This document shows positions 11,561-21,309 of a stretch of DNA of 64,000 bases, piece after piece. The notes under the pieces are model-generated. The model saw only the letters and a program-made list of their open reading frames with translations, was not told the origin of the DNA and searched no databases. Source of the DNA: Hymenopellis radicata (taxonomy: Eukaryota > Basidiomycota > Agaricomycetes > Agaricales > Physalacriaceae); NCBI GenBank assembly GCA_015501595.1, contig JADNRX010000082.1, positions 111,452 to 175,451 of the forward strand, given 5' to 3'. Made by a program: the position numbers and the translations under genes. Each line of letters begins with the position of its first letter. Position 1 is the stretch's first letter.

Positions 11561-12779
11561 TGTGCGCGCGATGGATGGGAGATAAGAGCTGCCTGATTGG
11601 GACTCAACGCTTGTGTGGCTGTGCTGACTCGGAGTGCGCCGTGCTATTCACTCGAGATTAAGTCTATTCACTTTGATAGGGTGTACGGCTTCGCAGATTG
11701 AATTCTAACAGTAAACTATATAGCTGGGATACTCTCAGACAGAAATTCAGACGGTAAAGCCTCGAAAAAAAAACTCAGACACTTTATTTTAGGGTAGGGG
11801 GTACAAAAAGTGGTATTTTCACGAATGCAAGTCCACAAAGTTCATACATCGTACGGGCGTGAAGGGTCCGGCCTGGTGGGCCCCAAAGAGCCGAAAAAAA
11901 TCCCCAAGCCAACCCTCTGGCTCGGGGATCCTCTTGGCTCTCACCGGTTGATAAGACCGATGGCCTCGAGAGGAGGTCTTTGTGCGAACGTCTGACGACG
12001 GCGTACCACCATGTGGGACGTCTAACATGCTCCCCTTTCTATCCCCAAGGACCCCGCGGCCGACCCGGTGGTGGAAGGTTAGTCCAAGGGTTCCGGGGAG
12101 CAAGCCATTTATAAAGTGTGGTCAGTACAATGAGAGAAGCGGGAAGGAAAGAGTGGAATATGGCTCTGGCTCTGTCGAGGCGGTTTATATACCCTCTGGA
12201 CGGTGACGTGATGCCGATACCGAATCGGACTGGCTGACGTACGACTTGGAATTCGGACTTGGCACGCCGTTGCGCCACACTTCTTTCCGTCCCTTCGACT
12301 TCTCCGTTGTACGTTTCGATAGTGGTGATCTGTAGCTTTTGATACATATACTGAATGTCCCGTTCTGATGCCCAAATGCCAGACTAGCAGCTCAAAGGAA
12401 TTCACCACTCCGTCATTGCAATATTGGAAGTAGGCAGGGACGATCCATCTGTACCTTGCCCAGTCCAGGAATAGAGGTGTGTACACAGGCTAGTTAGGTC
12501 CCGTTAAGGTGTTCTTAGTGTCTGTCGACTGAGAAAATCAAGTACAATTCCATGAATAAACCGGACAGTGGAATTAAACAGGACTTGCGACAGGAAAGTG
12601 ACTAAAGATGCAAGCGGGCAGGGTCCTCAGAAGCAAGGTCTAGAGCCCCGAATGCGAAAATCTGCCGTGCTTGGTAAGTGGTACAGGCGTTCGGCAAACT
12701 CATTCCTTCCTCCCGTCACTACGTCTCGTCGTTGGCACTTCCAGTTCGACTTGAACGGCACAGCAAGTCGACGGCTTGT

Positions 12780-14340
12780 GAGACGCGTACATAGTCGTTC
12801 AATTCGTCCAGATTCGGGTTTGGATTTTGGGATTGTTCAGCAGTCGGTAAGTCAGTTGTCGCCTTGAGTCGGTTCGCCCGCTGAAATTCCATACAGTCTT
12901 TGAGGTATTGACTTTCGAAGAGCTCGCACGACGTAGAGACGGCCCCTCAATTCGTCCAGATCCGGGTTTGAATTTTTTGGGGAATGTCAGCAAGTGAGTC
13001 GTCGCCTTATCCCACTTTGCCCGCTGAAGACTCATACAGGACAAACTCAAGACTCGGGAGGCGCACAGACGGAGAAAACAGTCGCCCAAGGCATCCAGAT
13101 CGTTTGGGTAGTCGCGCCGAGAGCAGAGCAGCTCAATTTGTCCAGATCCGGGGTCATATTTTGCGGGAAATTCAAGTGCGTATCCAGTTCGTTGGTATAT
13201 TCCAGGCTGACTCGTTTACAGGGAAACAGAGGGTGTAGCTATGGAGACGAGCGTAATGAGCTCTGACGCGACGTGACTGAGAGGAAGCAAGAAGGACCGT
13301 CGATCACGTCCATGCCCAATGAGGCAGTTCAACGTTCTCCTCCCGCCATCATCGTCAAAAACGCCAAGGTGGAACACGACGCGTTTCGCAGCAGGTTCAA
13401 AGTTCGATTCCGCCGCGGAACGCCTTTCGCTTCGACTGGGAACAACAATTTCTGAAACTTGGATACCATGGATGCCCTCGCCGGGCAGGCGTGAATCTGG
13501 AGAGAAAAGTGCGTAATTTTGGTGTTTTTCGTTCTCCATTTTGACGTATTTCCAAGACGATTATTAGCCGTTTCCTCCCCCGTACGCGCAACTTTGCGGA
13601 TTTCGAGAGGACCACGACGCCTTGATGTGGCAGGTTTAAATGCGGGAAACGAAATCTTGCAGGAGAACGACGTGTGGTGTCCTCGCCGGACCGGCATTTT
13701 TTTCGGGTGAAATGGTGCGTATTTCGTGTTGATATTCCACCTTCATTTCTGACCCTTTTGATCAGATCTTGCATTGATATTTGGTTCAATTGCGCCCGAG
13801 CTATGCGCCTTACGATTCCTTGGGAAACGCAGAGGCGGCTGCGCCGCCTCCCGACACGCGACCGACGACGTGGGCAACTTTACCTCAAGACGTCTAGATC
13901 GGAACACGAGATATCCATCTCCTTCCAGCGTGTGGTGGCCTCGCCGGCCAGGCTTTTGTTCCAGGAAAAAGGTGCTTGCTTTCCATCATTTTCCGCTCGC
14001 ATTTCTGACCCTTCTTAGATCAAATCGACTTCATTTTATACGTAGATCTGATGAGATCCGTTACGCAATGGACTTTCGCGTCTGGACGACGAGGCGGCTT
14101 CGCCGCCTCCTTGGACCCCGCCACCCTACCTCAAGACTTTGGCTTTTCGAAATACAGGCTGTTGAATGTCTACGGCGTGGGGTGGCCTCGCCGGCCGGGC
14201 TTTTTTTCCAGAATTACGGGTTCATTTGAGAAGGATTTCTGACATGAATTTCCTCTAGAGTTCGGCGCCATCTTTCCATCAAATTCGGTATGTCTTGGCT
14301 TCGAATTCATTTGTTTTGAACCTGACACCGCGCCAGGAAT
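12780..14340 (+). repeat. Array of exon-like/intron-like modules with GC hairpins, unit 1
   Basis: Two related module sets occur in tandem. In the first (12790-13210), the block TCGTCCAGATCCGGGTTTG or close variants recurs three times, each followed by a donor-like GTAAGTC/GTGAGTC/GTGCGTA and a CATACAG/TTTACAG acceptor about 45-50 bp later. In the second (13460-14240), CTCGCCGG followed by a T-rich run recurs about every 205-260 bp (about 13477, 13682, 13939, 14184). GAGGCGGC...GCCGCCTC hairpins lie at 13832-13850 and 14091-14109. Short frames such as FEELARRRDGPSIRPDPG exist, but no long gene can be assembled. Confidence 0.6.
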
Positions 14341-14609
14341 CAATTCGGCCGCTTCGCCGCCTTCATGATGTCCGCCTGACTGGACTTTTTCGCTCCCGTC
14401 TCTGGGGAACCAACGGGCGATATTATTTCGCATGGACTTACGGCCGCCCCTTCACTCCCGGATAAACTACGCCGTTGACGGAGATCTGGATCTCTTCACC
14501 TTCGGTATTCTCGCCGCATTTGGAACATTGTCCGGGAGTTCATTTCGAGTACGTACCTTTACCTGCCTGAATTCTTAAGCTGACGGCCGATGATTGGTTC
14601 AGGATATTG

Positions 14610-14668
14610 GCAGCAGTGACCAGCGGCTATTCGCCGCTGCGCTCGCGCTGCGAGCTTCTCACTGCTGC
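14610..14668. other. Three-way-junction palindrome, unit 1
   Basis: The outer stem GCAGCAGTGA/TCACTGCTGC encloses two inner stems, AGCGGC/GCCGCT and GCTCGC/GCGAGC (loop GCT). The third stem differs from units 2-3 by a paired change (T at 14643 and A at 14653), so base pairing is kept. It could act as RNA, or as a cruciform-prone or recombination-copied DNA palindrome. Confidence 0.55.
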
Positions 14669-17060
14669 AAGGACACACTTACCGGACGACACATTGCGCC
14701 ACACTTCGACTGCAACCCGTACGAGTGGGACGGCGACGACATCGATGTTGAGGAGCTCACGAAGACGACTTCAGCTCCGCGGACGCCGTTGTTTCACGAC
14801 CTTAGGATCAGACATTCTCAATATTGGACTGGGAAGGTTTGTACCTTCCACTTTGCGTCGATCACTTCCCGGACTTAACTCTGTATTTCGTAGTGACGGC
14901 AACCGCGGCTCCATCTCGCTGCCCTGCTCTGGGACGATTCGGGAGTATTTCTGAGGCGATGTTCCACGGGCTTAGGAACGAAACGCGGCGTAGGCGCCGT
15001 TACGAACAGTAGAACTACGTAGAATTCCAGCGGGTAGATACATCTCTTTGTAGACTACACCACAAATGAACTTGAATTTGTTGAAATCTCTACTGTGCGA
15101 AAGTAAGAAAAATGCAGCCATACCCTTCGAAAGTGTTACTTTGAGTTGACTGCAAAATATACTTTATAAAATAGACACTCGTTAAGGCTAGTAGAGATGT
15201 TTAGAATAGTACCTAAAGTACAGTAGAGTATCCTACTAAGACATGGTAAGCACCTAGATTCGGAGAAATAGACACATATGCCGATATACCACATGTCCAC
15301 ATTAACACGAAGTGAATGTGAGCAAAACACCAAATGTGTGCTTCTCAAAAACTTCCTTCCAGGGGAGCCCAGAAACTAGTGCGATCGATATCTGGTACCC
15401 TGAAGATGATATGCGTCTTGTCGCCAGGAGGACATCGCGTGTGATAGGTCGAATATTCACTCCGCTCACCCAGCGGGTATACCAAGCTGGGTACCTGTTC
15501 TAGGCGTCCTATCGTCTCGGAATTGACGGGGAAATGTCATGTTGGAAGGCATAGATTGCGCCCAGGTCACCCCAGGTGATCGGGTAAACTTGAACTCGAA
15601 CCACGACCACTCCGATCTCGAGTTGGTTACACCAACGCGCACCTTTGCTTTCCCGCTCTCTGTCAACGCTTGGAGACATGAATTTACCTGGATATTGCTC
15701 TGTGCCTTACGTAAGCCGAATTCCGACGGTGCTTGGACGACCGGACGCGCTTTTACCCCCGCTTTTCGCGTCAACGCTCAGCGAGGCGTCTTGGACCCTG
15801 AGCATCGATAGCACGAGGATTTCCCGGACCCTATGACGCGTCTGGGGTCTTTTCTATCTTATCTCTCGACTCTCGGATGCGGGGAAATGACGCAAGTGGT
15901 CGTTCTCCTCCTCCATCCCTCCGACACTTTTGCGCAATTCGCGTTTCCCGCCACGCCCGGCCCAATCTGGCGGCTCTAGTACCTGTAGACACCTTGTGTA
16001 GCCTCACTTGTGGTGTCATAACCGCCGTAATTGACACTTCCGCGACAATAATTCAGAATTCAATTTGGCGAAGGTTCGTGCCTTTTCCGTTGCTCATTAG
16101 CTTCAATTTCGCTCTGACCCTATTACGTTTCATCGGAACGTAAACTGCGACTACTATCCCTGTTCAGAACGCAACGCGAAGCGGTGCGAATCACCGCCGC
16201 CACGAAATACATCACGAAAATGGGTCTAGGCCTCAAGGCATTTTCAGATATCTTAAGGGCATATAGGCTCCTTGAGGTGGCTGAAGTACTAATGCCAGCA
16301 AGGTGCCTTGAATACAGGTTCGGCGGTAACCGCTGCCTCAAGTGGCCTCAAGTTGCCTCAGGATACCTCTGAGCAACCTTAGGCTTCCTGTAAGATGTCT
16401 CAAGGCCAGCTAATATACTGCTCTTGCTGTAAGGCACACTCAAGACCACTTAAGGATGCCTTAATGCTACTGAAGGGAGACTCAGGGCATACCAATACAC
16501 TTCAAAACATTCCAAAGTGACTGGGAAACATCAAATGCTGCAGTCCTGAAATGCAGCACACAACAATTTGTTAGACAAGTGCAAGGGGTTAAGCATTTAC
16601 TAGATACAATACATGGATGGCCTACTTAAGCTGCTGTAATACTACTGCTACTACGATGGTTTAGAATAGTAAATACTGCTGCTCGGTAGGTGGCCTTGCG
16701 CATATGTTGTCGTCCTCATCCTTATCGCATGCGGCATGATCCCGGTTCATCATCGTATCCTCGTTGTATGTGATCCTCGTACTCCTCATATGCGGTCCTC
16801 TCCTCGTATAGGGTCCTCTCCTCATATGTGGTCCTCATCGGTTGGGTCCTCGTAGCTCGCGGTCATCGTCGTGGTCCTCTATGCTCGTGATGTGTGTGGT
16901 ACTCGATGCTCTTGTTCGTCCTTGGGCCTCAATAGTGCTCGTCCCTCGATGCTCATCCTCGATAGCGGTCGTCCTCGTCCTGGAAGGCTTTGCGCTTTGA
17001 ACGCAGCGGTAATCGTGAGTCAGGGCATTGTCGTCGTGAATGCATCATCGTTGAGAGGGA

Positions 17061-17160
17061 ATCATCGTCGTGTGGGCATCGTCGTCGTGTGGGCATCGTC
17101 GTCGTGTGAGCATCGTCGTCGTGTGAGCATCGTCGTCGTGTGAGCATCGTCGTCGTGAAT
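17061..17160. repeat. 17 bp minisatellite, about six copies
   Basis: The unit ATCGTCGTCGTGTGAGC repeats head to tail with G/A variants at one position. It sits in a broader TCCTCGT-rich low-complexity region (about 16.7-17.2 kb) inside the unit 1 insertion. Confidence 0.75.
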
Positions 17161-17439
17161 CAGGGCGTCGGCGTCATCGTGGTCGAGTGTGAGGTGTAGC
17201 AGGAGGTCTCGTTCATGCTCGTAGTGCGCATTCGTAGGACAAGCAGTATGTGGGGATGACGTGCAGATGGCACCGCCAACTAGTATGCCATAGGAGCGGA
17301 GGAGTCGGTTGTGTATGCCAGGCCGTGCGCAGAGGAGCAGCACCGCAGAAGGAGTCCCGGTAGGTGGTGGTAAGAGCACAAGTCGCAACTGCGTCCGATC
17401 AGGATTTAAACCAACCGGCACGTGAGGCTGACGTGGCCT

Positions 17440-18560
17440 CATGTGCCGGCGGCAAACGGACTTGGGGAAATTTAGTTGAGAGGGGCAAGGCTGGTGTCGT
17501 TGCAGTGGCGGCGGTGGTGACCTGAGGGTGTGATGTCAATTTTAAAAATAAAAATAAAACAGAACAAATAAACGTACCAAATCGCGCCGCGTTGCCAGCA
17601 GACAACGCGGCGCCTCTAACCCGACCCAATACACATGGTGTCTGCTGCCTGTTCCAGGGCTTACGCGGCCATCGTTGCCGCCTTGTTGGATAGGAAAAGC
17701 GCCGGTACTATCGCCGCCATCATCTCGATAATGTGCAGCCTCGTTGGAGGGCTTATGCGTCCAGCGAGGCCGCCGGGGCTCTTGAAGCTGGTAAACAGTT
17801 GTCCCAGGATCTAGTTGGCGGGAAGAAGTCGTGCATAGTGATGGTCGAAGTGAGAGGAGGAAACGAGTGAGAGTCCAATCCGGGACCGTGGTCTGGAGTG
17901 GATCTTTCCACCATCGTGTCCGCGTCCTGCGGGGCTGTTTTCTTGATGAGGGCGTTGTCGTGGTGGGGATGTTGTCTTGGTGTGAAGTCGTGCACCTGGT
18001 ACTGAGGATAAGTTAGTAGTAAGATACGACCAAAAAATACGCACCCCGGTGACGCCGCTTGTCTGCAGACAGCGGAGCGTCGAATTCCGGGTTCGTGTCT
18101 GGCAAGGCTGGCGGGCGTGAATAGAACGAAAGAAAAGAATAGAAAATACGTACTTGCACGCTGCCTCGCCAGCAGACGGGTAGCATCATTTCCACACTCT
18201 CCGAGCCGTGCAGAATCTAGCTGCGGGTGCCCATCTTGATTTCAACGTTTCTCGCTGACGCGCTGTTGCTGGCAGTGATCTGGGCTCCAACGTGTTTGAA
18301 TGATCTGCTGCCCGTCGTCTGGGGCAGAGGAAACGAGTGAGAGTCTGATCAGAGAGACGACGCAAAGTCGGTCTCTGTGACAATGCGACGACGACTCAAA
18401 GTCGGTCGCAGGTGCCGTAAACGGCTCCAGTATCGTCGGCGTCGATAGCCGTGCGCGTTTCTGGTCGTCCTGAGCGGATCGGTCGTCGATGGCGAGGGTA
18501 AGAAGGAGAGTGATCAAATCCAAACAGTGATCGTATCCGAACACTATTCCGGTTCACGGT
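17440..18560 (-). repeat. Minus-strand arm of the opposed module arrays
   Basis: On the minus strand, modules ending in GTCTGCTGGC or GTCTGCAGAC are followed by GTACGT/GTGCGTATTTT donor-like sites and T-rich introns. One module (about 18230-18060) reads GGCACCCGCAG...ATTCTGCACGGCT...GGAGAGTGTGG then GTACGTATTTTC and is clearly homologous to plus-strand sequence at 19160-19270. An 11 bp stem GCGCCGCGTTG/CAACGCGGCGC lies at about 17583-17612. Confidence 0.55.
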
Positions 18561-18702
18561 TTCATGCCATCGCCACTAAATCTGGCCAATGTAGACCACA
18601 TTTGTTCTCTAGTCAGACAGATATAACCATGTTGTATATAATCCAAGCAAATTTTGAGCAGCCGGTGCGTTGCAATAAGCCAGATGCTCGTTGTGTACGG
18701 AT

Positions 18703-18742
18703 ATGGATGGGATACTTGCTATGTAAGCAAGTATCCGTCCAT
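18703..18742. other. Hairpin between the two opposed arrays
   Basis: Arms ATGGATGGGATACTTGCT and AGCAAGTATCCGTCCAT around ATGTA are complementary apart from one bulge and a G:T-type mismatch. It lies close to the axis between the minus and plus module arrays. Confidence 0.55.
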
Positions 18743-18789
18743 TTCTTTCAGCAATGCTTCCGGAAATGGCATGAATTTATGTTAACTAT

Positions 18790-20200
18790 GTAGGGCGAGA
18801 TATCCCGATGGTCCTTTGGCTACTCCGAGCTCCTCGTCGTCGTTCCGAGCGACGTTGAGGATGCTCCGTTCACGATCCGGCATTTGCCGGATCACGATCA
18901 GAGCTCTTTGCTCGTCGTCTCTTCTTTCTTACCACCACAACGACGTCGCCTCCAGCTTCAGATTTTTTCCTGGGCCTCTCCTTCCTCCTCCCTCTCATTC
19001 TCTCACCTCTGGATCCCCGGACTCGACGGCTTCCAACAGCCATGGATGACTTTGGGATTTTGGCCCCGGCTGTAAGCCCTCCATCGATGAGGCCTCCACT
19101 TCTCTAAGCCCTCAATTTGAGGCATATATTTTCCTCTATATTTCCAGAGGAGAACGACGACAATGGATTAGGAGGCACCCGCAGGTGCATTCTGCAAGGC
19201 TGGGAGAGTGTGGGCGCGCAGGTACGTATTTTTCCTTCTTTTCTTTTGCATTCTATTCATGTCCGCCTGCACTGGCAGACAACGGCGACGACAGCTACAG
19301 TGATGAGGCATTTTCGACGACAAGAAAGCCCCGCCAACGTGGACGACATATTCTCCACATCTCCCACTCGCCGCAACCCTAAAAATGGTGCACCGCTGGA
19401 GGACGACTTGCCGCGTAAGCCCAGACGACTGGCAGCATCCATTCGAAAATGACGTCGCTGTCTGCTAGCGGCGGCGCTTCGGTATGGTATCGCTCAAGAA
19501 TTTGCCTGCGAACGGTGACCGGGACTAGGCTCACCAATTTCCTGCCTCGTCTACCCCGCTACCCTTCAACGACGTGCTGGTACCGTCGTCTCCCTTTTTT
19601 CTTCCGCCCTGGACCCACCGGACAGGATGAATCTGATCTGCGAGTCGCCAACAAGTAATGTTTCGGAAGGTGGCACTGCGTGAGTACTCCTTTCCTCTGT
19701 TCTTGCATTATTTTATTCTTCGGTTTGGTGTAGCATGTTCGACAGCTTCGCCGCGCCACTAGAACTCACATCTGCCGGAGGAACGACATATAATCGCGTA
19801 AGCCCTTGCAGTGGCAGCATATCCAGGAAACAGTGTTCTGTGCTCACAAACGTGACCGACTCCTGCGGCGTCTTCTCAGATAAATTTATATTCGTTGGGA
19901 TCGTGGCTCGCGACATAGGCAGGCCTAGTCCGCACGCTGCCTTGGGCACAGATGCCCGATGCTGCGTCACGCTACCCCTGTCCCCAATGTCACCTCGTTG
20001 TCTTTACGGCCTGAGGCTGCAATCGAGGAATCGCTGTTCGACACTGTGTGGACTTACTCATCATGTGGAAATTTTTTCGACCAGGGTATTGGTCGTCGCA
20101 TCTTTATGCGGCGCACCGCCTCGGCGAAACATCTCCACTGTAACATCGGCTACGAGGTATGTGCACCAGGTAAGTACACATCAAATCTTGGCCTATCATG
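18790..20200 (+). repeat. Plus-strand arm of the opposed module arrays
   Basis: Mirror-image counterpart of 17440-18560. It contains GGCACCCGCAGG...CATTCTGCAAGGCT...GAGAGTGTGG, GTACGTATTTTTCC, a GATCCGGCA-TT-TGCCGGATC hairpin at 18874-18893, and repeated GTAAGC/GTGAGT donor-like sites. Short frames such as MDDFGILAPAVSPPS occur, but no gene can be built. Confidence 0.55.
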
Positions 20201-20873
20201 CATCTTAAAGCCTTTTGAGGACGCCGTACTTGTAGGTGCTGCTCCAAGGTGCCTTGGCTTGCCTTAAGATGTTGATGTATATATTGACTGTTCAAGGCGG
20301 CTCGAAGCCACTCAAGGACTCTTAAGGCAGGACCCCCAGGTATTGAGGTACCTCAAGAGACTTGAGGTCCTTTAGTTGCCCCAACTGCCTCAAGAATGGG
20401 CCTCTGCTTTGAGATGTTTTAAGGTCAAAGGCAGTTTCCTGATGTACCAATCTGCAAGTTTTTCAGTTCCCCGTCTGTTCGTTCTATATGACTCGCATCA
20501 GACGATCAGGGTCCTCTCCTTGAAACGATGGGAGCATTTTGTACTGCGGAGACTTGGCGCAAGCGAAAGGATTGAAGAATCAGTGCATTGAGGAGGAAAA
20601 GGTGAGTTCTATCAGATTTCATTCACTCGCTTGAGGTCGGGCCTAACAACTTTCATAGTCTCATTCTCGCATTTATCAGTGAGTTATTTAGCTATCTTTT
20701 ACGCGGTCAGGGAGGTTAATACGCGTAGGACGCTAGAAACGGTCTCCCGTGGCGGCCCAATAATACTTTTACAAGTTCCGAAGTTCTCGCCCCAACGGCC
20801 GCTCTCGCATCACGGCGTGAGATTATCCGAATAGTCTTACGTTTATTCTGAACCTTGGCGGGCCCGTAAATGC

Positions 20874-21001
20874 AATAAAAGGCGATGGGATTTGGTCGGA
20901 ATCCATCATCACCCACTCTCATTCCCTCTTCTCCTTCTCTCCTTCTCACATTGTCTCTACTTTTATATCTCTTACTTCTATCTCTCTCGCTCGCTCTGTA
21001 G
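20874..21001 (+). promoter_or_regulatory. Promoter-like ATAAAA plus CT-rich tract, unit 1
   Basis: AATAAAAGG at 20874-20882 is followed by a long CT-rich stretch up to the ATG at 21002, the usual arrangement at fungal transcription starts. The same layout precedes 33025 (AATAAAA at 32897) and 45174 (AATAAAA at 45046). Confidence 0.45.
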
Positions 21002-21307
21002 ATGTTCTCGTCGTTGTTTCCGCCGTTGTCGCCATCGCCTTCCCGACGCGTTCAAAACGTGACCGCTTACCCTGTTGATCATCACAGCGTGGGTTTCCTC
21101 CTACCACCATAATCTCACCTTGCTCACACGATTCTTCCTCAGGCTCTCCATCCTCGGCACCGTCTCTCGTGACCTTTTGCTGCTCTGGTACGTGGTTTCT
21201 GTTATATCGGCGACGAGCGTTCTAATTTTCTTGCAGGCCTTTGTGTTTCCGCGGAGGGCGCGCTCTCGACTTCAACATTTGCGGGTCCAGCGGCGGCGAC
21301 AGCGTAG
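21002..21307 (+). CDS. Putative 68-residue Ser/Pro-rich protein, three exons, unit 1
   Basis: Exons 21002-21092, 21143-21187 and 21237-21307 join in frame from MFSSLFPPLSPSPSRR to ...FAGPAAATA and a stop. The first donor is weak (GTTTCC); the second is GTACGT. Compared with units 2 and 3, the two differences in exon 1 are both silent (TCG/TCA and GTT/GTC), exons 2 and 3 are unchanged, and the other differences fall in the two introns and just after the stop. This is modest evidence for coding. No known domain, no clear signal peptide. Confidence 0.35.
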
Positions 21308-21309
21308 GC

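Larger units (their letters stand above)
16210..20444. mobile_element. 4.2 kb insertion private to unit 1, TA-flanked with degenerate terminal inverted repeats
   Basis: Units 2 and 3 have the continuous site CACGAAATACCAATCTGC. Unit 1 has CACGAAATA, then 4.2 kb, then TACCAATCTGC, so TA is duplicated (16208-16209 and 20445-20446). The left end reads CATCACGAAAATG and the right end, read inward on the other strand, CATCAGGAAACTG. No transposase is visible. The terminal about 450 bp on the left and 240 bp on the right are rich in CCTCAAG/CTTAAGG motifs. The interior holds a microsatellite-rich block and two opposed module arrays. It is best described as a non-autonomous element or composite. Confidence 0.65.

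Noticed and set aside
15539..15811. 90-codon plus-strand frame conserved in units 1 and 2
   Set aside because: Identity between units 1 and 2 is explained by the shared tract. Unit 3 shows many amino-acid-changing differences and a frame change at its end, so there is no sign of coding constraint.
17061..17160. CRISPR-like regular repeat
   Set aside because: The 17 bp units are directly adjacent with no spacers, and the genome is eukaryotic; it is a minisatellite.
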